From assembly GCA_025200525.1 (NCBI GenBank), contig CM045761.1, positions 60,854,009 to 60,918,008 on the forward strand: DNA of 64,000 nt, read 5' to 3'. The notes below the pieces were generated by a model. That model did not search any database. It had not been told where the DNA came from and was given only the letters and a program-made list of their open reading frames with translations. This DNA comes from Camellia lanceoleosa. Lineage: Eukaryota; Streptophyta; Magnoliopsida; Ericales; Theaceae. Within the stretch, counting starts at the first letter, position 1. Every line of letters begins with the position of its first letter. Positions 22,060 to 34,149 of this stretch are shown piece by piece. The position numbers were made by a program, and so were the translations under genes.

Positions 22060-22970
22060 GGTTCACAAGTCAAGGTTAGTTTTGAAATAAACCGCCTTAT
22101 GAATTGCACTTTACCCGTAAAGCCTCGCACCTCTTTTTCACCTTGGTGGTGGCATTTCTAAGATGGCCTTGATTTTGGAAGGGTCGACCTCGATGCCTTT
22201 GTGTAATCGAAACCCCAAAGATTTTTCCCGCCAGAACACCAAACGACATTTCGAGGGTTTAGCCAAGAACCTAATTCCTCGATCCTTTGGAAAAACTTGT
22301 GCAAGGCTGTAGTGGCCCTCTCTTTCTTTGGACTTGACAATCATGTCGCCCACGCACACCTCAACCTCTTTGTGGATCATATCATGTAGTATTGTGGTCG
22401 CGTCTGCTGATAAGTAGCCCCAGCCGTTCTTCAACCCAAACGGCATGACCCGGTAGCGAGATGTTCTACGGGTAGTGAATGCAGCTTTTCTCGCCTTCCG
22501 CGCCATCACTATCTCGATTGTACCGAGAAGCCATCCATGAATGAGAGCAATGCATGCCCCGCAGTGAAGTCCACTAGCTCATCAATGTGTGGCAAGGAAA
22601 GTCGCCCTTCTGACTAGCTCGCTCAAATCCTCAAGTCTACACACACCGGATCCTCGCCATCTTTCTTCTAAGACCGAACAATGTTGGCCAACCAAGTCGG
22701 ATATTCAGATACTAGCAGAAGCTCGCCAATTTGCTTGGTGACCTCTTCCTTAATCTTGAGAGCCCAATCCGCGATCCTTCGAAGCTTCGCTTGATGTGTC
22801 GGGCCTGGGTCAAGGGGGATCCGATGTCGCATAATCTCAGATCGATTCCTGCATGTCTTCGTAGGGACCACGCGAAAACATCTTTGAAATCTTTTAATAA
22901 AGCGACTAAGCGCCGCGTTCGAAGACAACGTGGACCCGATCCGACCACCATGGTCCTCCTCAAGCACTAA
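22060..22970 (-). pseudogene. Reverse transcriptase of element 1, catalytic site altered
   Basis: Segments recognised in order are LVALLKDFKDVFAWS (about 22,890), SEYPTWLANIV (about 22,690), YRVMPFGLKN (about 22,440), TTILHDMIHKEVEV followed by CVGDMIVKSK (about 22,350), and IEVDPSKIKAILEMPPPR (about 22,160). The catalytic motif is CVGD where element 2 has YVDD, so one catalytic Asp is replaced by Gly. Several frameshifts are present. Confidence 0.88.
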
Positions 22971-24130
22971 TGTTCACAGAATGATTTCATCCGTTAATGG
23001 CTTAACAAATCTCTCTTGCTCTTGCTCAATTAGACGCTAGAAACCGAGGAACTTCGCCCTCGCTGCTTTGATCAAAATTTTGAAAGTCCTAATTAATGCA
23101 ATAAATTAGGGGCACGTAAAAGTACTCGAAACCACATTCACCTCATTCTCATTAAGTTCATCCAAATCGCCCGATTCATCTACATAACAGACTCAAATGA
23201 AAAGGAAAAAGACGACCGACAGACTCGCATCCGGGTTAACATCCTCAGAGTACTGCAGACTCACCGAGCTGAATCGATTCACTCACAAGACTCGGTGGAA
23301 TCAGATTCCGCCACTACCCGAATCGCTGGATAAGAATCCTCCTCGCATCGCCAAATGAGAGAGGGTGCGATGGATGCATCCAAGATAGTCAGGTTGGCTC
23401 GCAACTGCTTTCATCCCCAATCATGGAGACCATGAAGTTATTCCCAAGCAATCTTGGTCGATCGGAGGATCGAGAGGAGACATGCCAGCTACCCCATTTC
23501 CAATTCCGTGCCCTCAAATCCTCGCCTTTATTCTCGCCAAATTTCGCTTGTTGGGTCTGCTCGCTTCAGGGCAACGCTATCCCTGATAGTTGCAGTGTCA
23601 AGAAGATTTCAAACCTGCACGCGCTCCTCTCCGCTAAACCATGGCTCGGGAAGCCGCAATGGAAAATCTTCCTTCCTGACGAAGCGTCTGCTCAGGTACC
23701 CCAGATGGGCCTATGCATTAGATCAAAAGGCTTCCCACTGCTTCGCCGGGCCCCGCCGCCATTTCCTTTCTCGCCAATTTCTTTGGTAGGCAGATAACCT
23801 AATCCAAAGGTATGTGGATTATGTGGCACTTCGCCAACGCTATGACTCCTTTCCTCGCCGCTTTCTTCCCAATCCCATCCCGGATATGTTGTAGCTTGTT
23901 CATGAGGTAGACAGATTGAGCACTAACGCATATACCCTCATTCACGCCCATAATGTTTTGCACCACCCTGCCTCACCAATGTAAATCCCGATATGAACAT
24001 ATCTTCCATGCCGTGTTCGATCTCCAGATCGGCGAGATACTCCTGAGGGGGATGGATTGATGAATTCCCAAAAACAATGGCTACTCCCTTTCCATAGGGG
24101 TATTTCACCATTTTATGTAGAGTAGATGAG
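22971..24130 (-). pseudogene. Protease-RT linker of element 1 (degenerate)
   Basis: Corresponds to the acidic linker of element 2 (36,102-36,926), but frameshifts leave only short matching pieces, for example around the ACACTCCATTTAC-like and Ser/Asp-rich stretch 23,160-23,420. Confidence 0.55.
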
Positions 24131-24560
24131 ACGGCCTTCACCGATGCAACCTGTGGTCGCCTAAAAGCATGTTAAAAGATGCAGGACCTCCAAGACATGA
24201 AAATCTACCTCTTGTTGTCCAGCCCAATCTTGGTTTGGATTTTACCGTCCCCTGTGACATCCCCGCTTGTATTGTCATAGGCTCGATCACTTGAGTAGTC
24301 GGTGAAGTCCGCAGTTTTAACCCAATTGCATACGCCGCCCGCCGGGCAGACATTAATAGCGGATCCCAGATCAACCAAGACCACCGGAATCCATTTATCC
24401 CTGCATTCTACAGAGATGTAGAGAGGTCTGTTATGATCCACGCCCTCAGGCGGCAATTCCTTGTCCGTAAAGGTCAATGCCGGGGAACCTCCTCCCGGGA
24501 AGACCAAACCAACTAGTTGTTCTGGCGTAGTTTCAATGGAAAGCTTGGCTTTGTCCATAG
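24130..24560 (-). pseudogene. Aspartic protease region of element 1
   Basis: QLVGLVFPGGGSPALTFTDK and KELPPEG lead into RDKWIPVVLVDLGSAINVCP (about 24,340-24,400), a retropepsin active site (D-x-G-S form in Tat). The flap side is frameshifted after NVCP. It would process Gag-Pol. Confidence 0.82.
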
Positions 24561-25559
24561 CAGAAAGGACACAAATGTCTCAGGTACCTCGAAGCCATAA
24601 GCAGCCCCGATGGAGATGTTCGCTTGTATTTTCTTTAGCCGCTCAAGATGCCTCCTCTTCAACTTGCTTCTCTCGCTTCTCCGCTTTTTATCTTTCCCCG
24701 ATGCCTAGAGTTGAACAAGGTGTGGGGGCTTGAAATACCGCCCACTTCTAGTCATATGGTCCACCTCGAGGTACCAAAGTGCCCTGTTGGCCACCCGCCC
24801 AATCTTCGCCTCAGGTGGGCAAGATATAAGTCGCCATCCTCCCACCACATTCCATTAGCATCTAACAGTGCACCGTCTGGTTCTCGTTTGTTTGTGCTCT
24901 CAGATTTTCCTCCCTCATGCTCACAAAGATGTTCGGCTTCGTGCCCACAAGACTTCAATTTCCTCATGGTTCTTCGCTGCCTCTCGTAAACCCATCTCTT
25001 TTCTTGTTCCTCCAAATCGCTTGTTCTTTTCAAAATGTCTTGGTCCCGAAGCGAATTCTTCAGACCGCGCCTCCGCGATTCACTCATTCCTCGCCCTTCC
25101 GCCACAAATGGTACAATGTCGCCGATCATCCAACCACCCGACGACTTCACGACTCGTGAATCGAACCGCTTAATTGATGCATCACCCGATTCCGATCGTT
25201 GAAAAATTGAAGGTTGGCGGCTCTTCCGCAAGCCAAATCATCCCCACGATTCAAGTTTATCCCCTGATCATACACAACTCACCTTCTCCGCAACCCCATA
25301 CTCAACTTAGGTTGGCTCATTGACAAGATATATCCACTGGATCATAAGCTCGCCACTAAATTCTCGATTGCTCCACCCCAGACTCAACAGCTTTTGTTTC
25401 CCTAAGCCCCGCCTGCTCCATTCTCGTGGTCACCACCTTTGGCTCAGTTGGGTTGTGGAGGTGTCCACCATGCACAAGTCCGCTATCAGGAGGATCACCT
25501 CCGCTTGGGTAGGTGGGAGGGGTAATGTAGATACTAGGGTCGTAAGATACGCCCCCGCT

Positions 25560-27116
25560 TGGATAAGATTGATTCTTTTGGGTGGATCTTGGTTATGTGT
25601 CGAGTGGGTTGGTTGTAACATTGGGTCGCCGAGGTAGAATGATGTTTTTGTCAATGAGATCTTGAACCTCATGACGCAGCCTGTAACACCGGGTCGGTGT
25701 CGTGACCATGCCGCCGGTGGTATTTGCAATATTTGGTCAAGGGGGAGTGGATTTGGTGGGGCCTCTTCCAAGGGTTTCAGATGCCCTTTTCTCGACTAGA
25801 ACCCCGAGGACTTTGGATAAAGGCATATGTAGTGGAGAAGGTTCGCTGACCCCGGGTTGGTACCTTGAAGCTTGGTTATCGCCTCCCAGAGGCATCGGAA
25901 AAGGTGTGGCCGCGGCCTTGGTTGGGAAGGGGATTGGTGGTGACCATTCCGACCTCTGTTCTTGTATTGGCAGAGCCACTCGGCCTCGCATTGGTATTCC
26001 GATTAAATGTTCTTCTGGTCGATCCCGATCTTGGTCAAACAGACCTTGCTTCATCGATCCTCTATTTGCATCCCCATATCATGTAGATCTGCGAAAGTGG
26101 GGAAAGGGACTACGATCATCTTCTTCATTAACGCCTACCGAGATTGCGCACAATCATCCGGATTCGATCTCTCGCTGGCCTTAAGGTCATCATCGATGCC
26201 TTCGCCTCCACCGTTACAAAGTCGAAAAGATTCTTTGGGCTCGCCTCGTTGTCTCGAGATCACGAGTGGTAATCTCGATCCGTGGTGTTATATGAATATT
26301 GTGCAACGAAGGCCTCGCCATCTCATCCCGCTTTATTTTCACCATCTTCCAAATTTGAATACCAAGTGGATGCCACACCGACAGGTTCGACCGAACAAAG
26401 AAAGCTTTTGCGGCAAGTTAGGCCCATTGGTCTTAAGACGCTCCGAAAATAGCGGAGGTGGACTATAGGGTCCCTGATCCATCAAAGCGATCGATCCGGG
26501 GCATCTTAAATCTGTCTCAAGAATGTCACGGCCACATCAAGATAGCCGCCTTCAATGTCCGGATGGCTTTCACCCCGTGATTTCTTGAAGAGTTTTTCCA
26601 ACTTGCTCAATTTCAGAGTCAGTGGTCTACCTCGAACTCAAATGGAGCGTCCGTAGTTAGGTGTAATGTTTTGGACAAGTGGTAGAAGCGGGGCGAGCTA
26701 CCGCTGGAAGACCCGTGTCCTCTTGGGTGTTTTGTGGGTTTGGCGTAGCATTTTGTGGATTTGGGAGGGTAGCTTGGGTATTCTCGCAGATTTGGAGGGG
26801 CATTCGCCAAGAGATATCTGCTCAGTAATGGGGCCCCGTGGTGGAGGAACTCTGCAGCCCCTAATGGAGGAGGGACTCGTGTGAAGCAGATGCAGCTCAT
26901 TGCTTGTAATCGGTGATCAACTCGCATCATGGGCCATGACAACCGCTCGTTGTTTGGAAAATTCCGCTGGCGGATAGCATCATCTTGCATTTGCTTCATG
27001 CTTTCACTCATCCGGGCGATCATCGCCTCCATTGTCAGGTTCTCGTTGTTCCATCTCAAAAATCGCAAGTGTGTCTCTATAGCGTAAATAGGAATCTCAA
27101 CCCGATCGTTCGACAC
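25560..27116 (-). pseudogene. gag of element 1 (broken)
   Basis: Gag is the capsid protein. An open stretch from 27,116 carries MEAMIARMSESMKQMQDDAI and TDAPFEFEVDH, collinear with element 2 gag. The capsid core and the C-terminal zinc-knuckle-like region (25,640-25,740, YC..FH then GHxTxxC in element 2) are only recognisable as nucleotide similarity because of frameshifts. The true start is unassigned. Confidence 0.75.
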
Positions 27117-28009
27117 TAAAGTAGATCGGCCGTATCAATAATCCGCTCGATGGATCAAGCGTTTCTCGCCTTCTTCTAATAACCGGTAGTGAATGGAACA
27201 CCGATGTCCGGCTAACTAGATCCTCGGATCGAGTAAGTCGGCGACCTCGTGTCCATTGCTTGGGGAGTATCGATCGCTCAAGCAATCGTATACAAACCGC
27301 CCTAAAAAAGATAATAAAGCAAAAGGAAATAAATGACCGTAAAAACGGCAAAGATAACAAATTAAATTTAAATACACACAACACACAATGAGCATACAAC
27401 ACACAGCTGGATAAGCTGAAATACATTGTCCTCAACCATCGATCACTATTCCTCAGACATCGTTTCAAAATCAATCTGTATCCGCAGACAACCGATTCTC
27501 AAATAATCGATCGATGCCCGCAGCGTAACGTACAACTCAAAATCGATGCCCGCAGTTCGATGCCCAAACTCATACCGATACATGCATTCCTCAGAGACAC
27601 ACTCTAGCAAGCACATAGCGTATAAGTGAGAGCCAAAACACCCCTATGTTGGGGTAGGGTTTCGCCCTATTTTGTCGTGAACTAGGGTTTCACTACGCAC
27701 GCAATGCGCTTCAAACAACCTATAAACGGGTAAGCAACCCGCCCTAGTTTGGATTGGTCACTATGGATCCGAATATGCACTAGGTCGAATGGTCAAGGGT
27801 GCCCAGAAACCGGGTTTGTGTTCTATATCGGCAGAGCTCAGAATCGATCAATTTTATGGACATGCCTTGACAAGACAAGCCTCCCAAGAAACCGCCAGAA
27901 TAGCAGATGGCAAACACGGTGTCCTAGGCGCACTAATGCAAATGCAATGCAAAGAAACACACAAGTGTAGTCAAAACCAGATATCATGAGTTCGAGTCAA
28001 GTTCTCTAA
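27117..28009 (-). other. Leader of element 1, with splice acceptor candidate
   Basis: Noncoding between primer site and gag. At about 27,304 the minus strand has a T-rich tract ending TTTTTTAG/GGCGG, a good acceptor. Paired with the LTR donor at 31,305 it gives a ~4.0 kb leader intron. Element 2 has a comparable tract at about 40,515. Confidence 0.55.
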
Positions 28010-28029
28010 ATCCCCAAGAGTCGCCAGAA
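28010..28029 (-). other. Primer binding site of element 1
   Basis: The minus strand after the LTR reads TTCTGGCGACTCTTGGGGAT. TGGCGACTC...TGGGGA is the form I associate with tRNA-Arg priming in Tat/Ogre elements (recalled). Confidence 0.65.
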
Positions 28030-29639
28030 TCAGAATAACGCTCATGGGGACCTCGCTACTCGACTCGATTTTGTTAATGTTCTCAATCTTGAACCAAAGA
28101 GTCCAAATCCGCAAATCGCTTTGAAGAAAAACAGATTTTTGAAAGAAGTGCCAAACATGGATCGCTTTGCCGATAACAGAGTCGCCACCTAAATATTTTA
28201 AAATGGGAAATTTAGGAAACCCCGACTCGGTGCCAAAAGGCCACGTGTCCGCCATCACCAAAGTTGGCTCGAACTTGGGTACGATTAGGAAGGTCACATC
28301 GTGAGCACTTCTCTCGCCGGCCAAAGACCGCCTCTACTAACCATGATATCTGCTTTTGAAAACATTGTGAGTTCTTATTCCGATTATTAGCCTAGGTTAC
28401 TATGTGATGCTCGCAAAGAAACAAGTATAGATCGGGCCGCTCGAATTGGAACTAAACATTTCATGTTTGTTTGTTTGAAAATGGTTTGATGGTGCTACCC
28501 GCAAGTAGGCTAAAATGCGGATTTGCCACCCTCAGGTGGGCTTAGAAAACATGATTTTGCCACTATCTAGTGGGCTTAAAACAAATAGTCAAAGAATTGC
28601 TCCAATTCAGATAACTCAACCTCCACTCACAGGCATTCAAGGCAGTTATATCACATAAGCACGTAGCCTCATGGTAAGCATGCTATCCTGGCAACACTCA
28701 CACGCATGCAAGGATGCTAAAGCATAAAACTCACCTAGTACTCCAAGCCAAAACAGGAAACTTATTAGAAATCATGCATGATCCTAAATGTACAGAAATG
28801 CCTAATGCAACACATGCAAAATGCAGCTATAGCAGGCTCGGCTATTTTAAATATGGCATATGAGATGCAACAGCTATCAAGTACTCAACTTGGAATTGAA
28901 ATACAGATGCAGCTTGTATGATGCGCCGAGCCCTAGTATGCAAAATGTATGAATGATGCAAACATGTCTTACATCAGATGCTAATTGAAATATGCCCTAT
29001 ATCTAACCATCCAAAGCGGTAAATAAAAGGAGAAAGAAATGGGGTTGGAAGACATACATCACACTCACACACCCTTATTACAACATTGCCCTCAAGCAGA
29101 GGGTCCTAATAAATAATAATACAATCTAATAAAAGAATATACAAATAAATATACAAATTTCTAATTAATTGACAAATTAAACTAAGAAAGCAATAGAATC
29201 GCATGCAAGCCGTGGATGATGGATGCCTGGCTTTGCGCAGAAATCCACCGATGCCCCAATTAGCTGCTTTCACAATGTTTCTAAATGCGCTGCTTTGAAA
29301 AGTTGTTGATCCTCGATTTTGCCGTGACAGAGAGCAGAAAAGGGCATAGCAATGTATTTCACAAATATATGCATGCCTCGATCCTCGTACACCAATCACG
29401 ATACCGATGCATGATGGCCGAGGAGCCGAATTGCACAACTCAATATAGGGATGAATGCTACAACAAAACTTAACTCCATCATGGGTAATCCGAGTGTTGG
29501 TGACTTGGGAATTGAGACACACTCGTCACCGAGTACGTAATGTACCTCGCTTCGTGCAATATGCATGATATGCATGAAATGCAACTAATATACAACCTAG
29601 CATGCACAATGCTATGAAAATGAGATGAATGAGACGCCG

Positions 29640-30355
29640 AAAAGCGTGCGCACACGGCACGCAAACCGAGGCGATGGCGATGAAAATCGGATAAAACCAA
29701 AGTGCCTCAAACGCGCACTACGTGCACGCAAACCGAGGCGATGATAAAAGAATGAAAATCGGATAAACCGGCGTTTCAAACGCGTGCCCACAGCGCGCAA
29801 ACCGAGGCGATGATGAAAGATGAAAATCGGATAAACGCAGCCAAACGCGTGCCCACAAAGCGCAAATCGAGGCGATGATGAAAGATGAAAATCGGATAAA
29901 CCGGCAGCCAAACGCGTGCCCACAGCGCCGCAAATCGAGGCGATGATGAAGAATGAAAATCGGATAAATGGCGTGCCAAACGCGTGCCCACAGCGCGCAA
30001 ATCGAGGCGATGATGAAAGAATGAAAATCGGATAAAACCGGTGCCAAACGCTGCGTGCCACAGCGCGCAAATCGAGGCGATGATGAAAGAATGAAAATCG
30101 GATAAACCGGCAGCTCAAACGCGTGCCCACAGCGCGCAAATCGAGGCGATGAAAGATGAAAATCGGATAAAATCGGTGCCAAACGCGTGCCCACAGCGCA
30201 AATCGAGGCGATGATGAAAGAATGAAAATCGGATAAACCGGCGTGCCTCAAACGCTGCGTGCCCACAGCGCAAATCGAGGCGATGATGAAAGAATGAAAA
30301 TCGGATAAACCGGCAGTGCCAAACGCTGCGTGCCCACAGCACGCAAACCGAGGCA
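29640..30355. repeat. ~70 bp minisatellite in 5' LTR, about 10 copies
   Basis: Counterpart of the array at 8,755-9,595, with GAAAATCGGATAAA and GAGGCGATGATGAAAG in each unit. The CG-rich half is shorter than in the 3' LTR. Confidence 0.92.
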
Positions 30356-30699
30356 ATGCATTAAGGCATGAAATGACATGGGAAATGATATGCAAGCATG
30401 CAAAGGAATTTCAGCACTCACAAATGATGTAAAACAGCCCTAAATGATACGAAATGACAACAAGCATGCAATCATCCCAAAATGTGAAATTAAGCCCCGA
30501 ATGGCCTATAGCCATGCTATACATGCAAAATATGATTATGGCAGCAAGAACAGTAGCAAGGCAGTCCCAAATATGGCATTTTTTCAGTAACAAACATGTC
30601 CAAAATGCTAGCATAGGTATGGCAACATTATCATGCAAGATTAGTGGCCCAAAAGAGGATTTCAAGGAGATGGTATATAGAAAACTCAAATGAACAAAC

Positions 30700-31235
30700 T
30701 TTCTTCTACAACATTGAAGAGGGCCCAAAATAAGCATATTTTCAGAAGATGGCAGCCCCAAAATCAGAATAAAAACATGCTAGAAATTCCATGCAAAATG
30801 GAGCTCCAAAAAGGCTATAACAAGAGACATGCAAATCTATACACCAAATGACCAAACTTTTTTCATGAGAAATGTAAAGGGGGTCAAAATAAGACCAAAG
30901 TCAGTAGGGGTCGAAGTCCCAAAACAAATAGAAATAGGTCAAAATTGCATACAAAATGTGGCACATTTGATGAAATTTGAAGGAGGTGGTATATACAATG
31001 GCCAAATGGGGTTGAGCCCTTCTACAATGTTGTAGAGGGCTCAAAATGAGCATTAAAACCAGTAGGGGTCGGACCCTAAAAACAAACACAAATAGGTCAA
31101 TTTTAGCATGCAAAAATGTGACAAATTTGATGAATATTGAAGGAACTAGTATATATAAGCACTAATGAAGTTGAGCCCTTCTACAATGTTGTAGAGGGGC
31201 TCAATATGAGCACAAAACCAGTAGGGGTCGGAGCC
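30700..31235. repeat. ~155 bp tandem repeat with hairpins, 5' LTR
   Basis: Counterpart of 9,930-10,485. Hairpins lie at 31,015-31,041 (one G shorter) and 31,174-31,201. Confidence 0.85.
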
Positions 31236-31301
31236 CCAATTCTCAACCAATTGGAGTAGAGAAATGAATCAAGAAAAGCCCTAAAAGTTGGTTTTGAAGA
31301 C

Positions 31302-31307
31302 TTACCC
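31302..31307 (-). promoter_or_regulatory. Leader splice donor of element 1
   Basis: The minus strand reads CTTCAAGG/GTAAGTC with GT at 31,305-31,304, 231 bp after the TATA box. Confidence 0.65.
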
Positions 31308-31535
31308 TTGAAGACTTGTCTTTCTTTGCTTCTTGGCTTGGATTTGTAGCCTCTTGACCTCTGAAGAACACTTCCTTGCTGCTGGAATCGAAGTTGGAAT
31401 GGTGAGGCTAGGTGTTGGTGAAGAAATCAAGCAAGACTTGAAGCTTTTTTGAAGGTTTTGGCTATGGAGATTAGGGTTTTGCTTAAGTGTTCTTGAAGAC
31501 AATTTTGTAACCTTGAGGAAGGAGCCGATGGTCCC

Positions 31536-31543
31536 TTTAAATA
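31536..31543 (-). promoter_or_regulatory. TATA box (TATTTAAA) of element 1 5' LTR
   Basis: Minus strand GCCTATTTAAAGGGACC. The leader below it starts A-rich and has AAACCCTAATCTCC, a typical plant leader. Confidence 0.7.
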
Positions 31544-31654
31544 GGCAAAAAAGGTGTAAAAGGGAGGAAAAGCATCCAAGTTTCCTCCCAAAATATCCTC
31601 GGATGGGGTGATATTTTGACAAAATATCCTGACAAATTGAACAGCCGAAAGCAA

Positions 31655-31737
31655 GAATCGCCGGCCAGAAGTTTCTCGAGGTGGCCGGCCACCACCCCAC
31701 CCGTCGGCCACCACTCACCATGGCCGGCCACCACCAA
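31655..31737. promoter_or_regulatory. GGTGGCCGGCCACC palindrome cluster, 5' LTR
   Basis: Perfect palindrome at 31,680-31,693, with GCCGGCCAG, GTCGGCCACC and ATGGCCGGCCACC copies beside it, about 115-190 bp upstream of the TATA box. Confidence 0.85.
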
Positions 31738-31744
31738 AAAATGA

Positions 31745-32620
31745 ACAAAAGATTTTCTGGCCGACCAGTATAGAAAGGTGTCCTCCCAAGTGTGTAGAAT
31801 AAGGCCCCAAGGTCGAAATCTGGCAACTGAAGCAGGAGTCACAACATAGAGCTTGAAGGAGAGGCCCAAAATGAACTTCACAATTTCTGGCCGACCACCA
31901 ACATTTTGTGTCCTCCCAGATGTGTAGAACAAGGATCCAAGGTTGAAATTTGGCAACACTGAAGCAGGAGCCACAACATAGAGCTTGAAGGAGAGGCCCA
32001 AAAATGAAACCCACAGTTTCTGGCCGACCAGTAGCTTTTAGGGTCCTCCCATGTTCCCTCATCACAAATATGTAACTTTGGTTGGAAGAAAATACCCCCA
32101 AGGTGTTCAACATTGGCCCGGAAGTGAGAAAAAACGGGCTCCGGAGGAGCGAAACTGGTTATCTGGGATAATTGCTGGCCTCCCACCCCCCAGTGATCTT
32201 CCTGGTGTTGAAACAGAGCTACCTGCCAAATTTGAACAAAAACTAATGAGAAATGAACGCCGGCCAAAACCGAGCAATCCGATCCCGAAAATGGGCCGAA
32301 GTGCCTAAGTGGTGTTGGCAAGTGGGTATCTGACCCAGGTCCTCTAATGACAAAACAGAGGTTCCCGCCAAAAATCGAGAAAACCGATGCAAATGAATGC
32401 TCGGGACCAAAACCGCTGCGATTCGGTCCCGAAAAATGGGTAGCACCGAAGTGGTGTACGGTCAAGTGGGCATCGAGGCCCCAAGGTTCCTCGAACTATA
32501 AAACAGAGGTGCAAGCCAAAACCGGAGAACTCGGAGATGGTTGGGCGGTCCCGAGCCGAGGCACACGGCCTAAAACCGGAACCGCCCGAAATGGCAAAAT
32601 GGCCTCGGCCACGAAAAGTA
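31745..32620. repeat. U3 subrepeats of 5' LTR
   Basis: The ~128 bp units (31,745-32,055) followed by the ~135 bp units (32,100-32,620), in the same order as the 3' LTR. Confidence 0.75.
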
Positions 32621-32840
32621 GCTCACGCCACCGGAGATAGTCTACGGACCACTCCTTCCTCAGAAAGAAAACAGAAAACCGAGTCTGTTCGCAAACCGAG
32701 ACAAGGTAGAGAAGAGGGTTCGAAGTCCGGAGGCGCGGCCACGACTCTGAGACTTCGGAACGAGCACAGTATGCAACATCACCAAGCGCTCAATCGGTGA
32801 CGTCTGAGTCTTAAGGTCGGTCAAAAATGGGGTGTCTACA

Positions 32841-32952
32841 GTTGCCCTTTCTGGGTTTTTAACCTTGCGAGCTCAGTTTTTCTTTTTTCCAATTTTTTGT
32901 GCTCTAACTTTTGCTTAGGTTGCCCTTCCGGGTTTTCGGCTTAGCGAGCCGC
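32841..32952 (-). mobile_element. Element 2 internal sequence beside element 1
   Basis: Begins with target duplication GTTGC. The segment CCTTTCTGGGTTTTTAACC continues the sliver ending at 7,139. A related copy of the pre-insertion sequence (TTTTGCTTAGGTTGCCCTTC) lies at about 32,912, supporting the junction. Confidence 0.85.
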
Positions 32953-33960
32953 TCAAGGATAATATTTCTTCAACTTGTCCATGTTGATTGGTTGGGAAAA
33001 TTCTAGGCCATCTAGGTCCATAAGAATAACGGCTCCACCCGACCAAATTGATTTAATGATGTAAGGACCAGTCCAATTGAGTCTGAACTCGCCCCTAAGG
33101 TCATGGATGGGAGCTCGGTTATCTGTGAGCACCAAATCCCTTTCTTTAAGATTTTTGGACTTAACTTTTTGTTAAAAGCCCTGGCAATCCTACGCTGATA
33201 TCATTGAACATGCTATAGTGTTTTCAGCCTTCTCTCGTCGAAGAGCATCAGTTCTTCAAACCTGCTCTGCTGTCAATCCACTTCTGCTATCTGGCACTCA
33301 GCCATAACTCGTAGCGATGGAACCTTTATTTTAATTGGCAGAACAACTTCCATCCCATAAACAAGAGAGTACGGAGTTGCCCCAGTAAATGTCCGAATCG
33401 AAGTCCTATAGCCCCAGAGAGCAAATGGCAATTTGTCTGGCCAGTCCCTATAAGTCTCAACCATTTTCTGCAAAATGTGCTTGATGTTCTTATTGGCGGC
33501 CTCAACAGCTCCGTTGGTTTGTAGCTGATATATGGATGACTTATGAAAAGCCACGTTGTATTTCTCCAATAAGTCGATCACTTCTTTCTTAAAATGGGAG
33601 CCATTGTCTAAAATGATCTCATTCGGGACTCCATAATGGCAAATAATGTTGTTGCGGATGAACTTAGCCACATGCGCTGCTTTCAACACTGCATAAGGCT
33701 GAGCTTCCACCCACTTCATGAAATAATCAATTGCCACCAGAATGTACTCATGCCCATTTGACCCTTTCGGTGTAACTGCCCCAATGACGTTAATTCCCCA
33801 GACTGAGAAAGGCCATGGTGAAGTCATGTTATATAGCTTTGACAGAGGGATGTTCATGCGATTTGCATGAATTTGGCATTTGTGGCATCGCCGAACAAAT
33901 CCAATACAATCCTTCTCCATGGTAGACCAGTCGTAACCTTGCCTGAGAACTCCATTAAGC
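32953..33960 (-). pseudogene. Integrase of element 2, first catalytic Asp and zinc finger lost
   Basis: The central core is open from 33,920 to 33,273: CHKCQ, VWGINVIGAV, AIDYFMKWVEAQPYAVLK, NEIILDNGSHF and NGAVEAANKNIKHIL. The second Asp and the Glu of DDE are present, but the first is Asn (GINVIG against GIDVIG in element 1). About 60 bp covering the HxxxH half of the zinc finger is deleted near 33,950. After 33,273 a Trp codon has become TGA. The C-terminal module (GPYIIKSIWSGGAVILMDLD, ending KLKKYYP) closes at 32,953. Confidence 0.9.
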
Positions 33961-34149
33961 GCTTCGACTCTTCTGCATCAACACACAGCTTGTGCATTCC
34001 TAGATGACCCTTTTTATACAACTTAACCCCGCAGACGATAAATTGAACGGCCATTCGTCGTATTGCCTTTTTATCTTTGTCATTTGCCCTTAGTGGATAA
34101 ACCTCCTTTTCCAAGAAGTTCCAGACATCATAATACCAGGGGTTTTGAT

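Larger units (their letters stand above)
7140..32840 (-). mobile_element. Element 1: complete giant Tat-lineage retrotransposon, 25.7 kb
   Basis: Two ~4.8-5.0 kb LTRs (7,140-12,111 and 28,030-32,840) flank a 15.9 kb interior with, in transcription order: primer binding site, leader, gag, protease, RT, RNase H, archaeal-like RNase H and integrase (to 19,798), two genes on the opposite strand, and a polypurine tract. GTTGC is duplicated at both outer ends. The archaeal-like second RNase H and the TGTAGACACCCC LTR start place it in Tat. AT-rich stretches of the two LTRs are nearly identical, which suggests a young insertion. The coding regions are nevertheless full of short indels, so it cannot encode a full polyprotein as read. 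Confidence 0.9.
28030..32840 (-). mobile_element. 5' LTR of element 1 (~4,811 bp)
   Basis: Right end GGTGTCTACA at 32,831-32,840, then GTTGC (target duplication 32,841-32,845). The left end reads TCAGAATAACGC where the 3' LTR has TGTAACAACGCCC, so the inner terminus has mutated and the boundary is accurate to a few bases. Internal order matches the 3' LTR. AT-rich stretches (for example 30,500-30,700 against 9,735-9,930) differ at only a few bases. Confidence 0.9.

Noticed and set aside
28030..32840. LTR shared by two Tat elements in tandem (LTR-int-LTR-int-LTR)
   Set aside because: GTTGC target duplications and the restored pre-insertion sequence show the LTR belongs to element 1 inserted into element 2. 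The purine-like bases beside 32,841 are the target site, not a polypurine tract.
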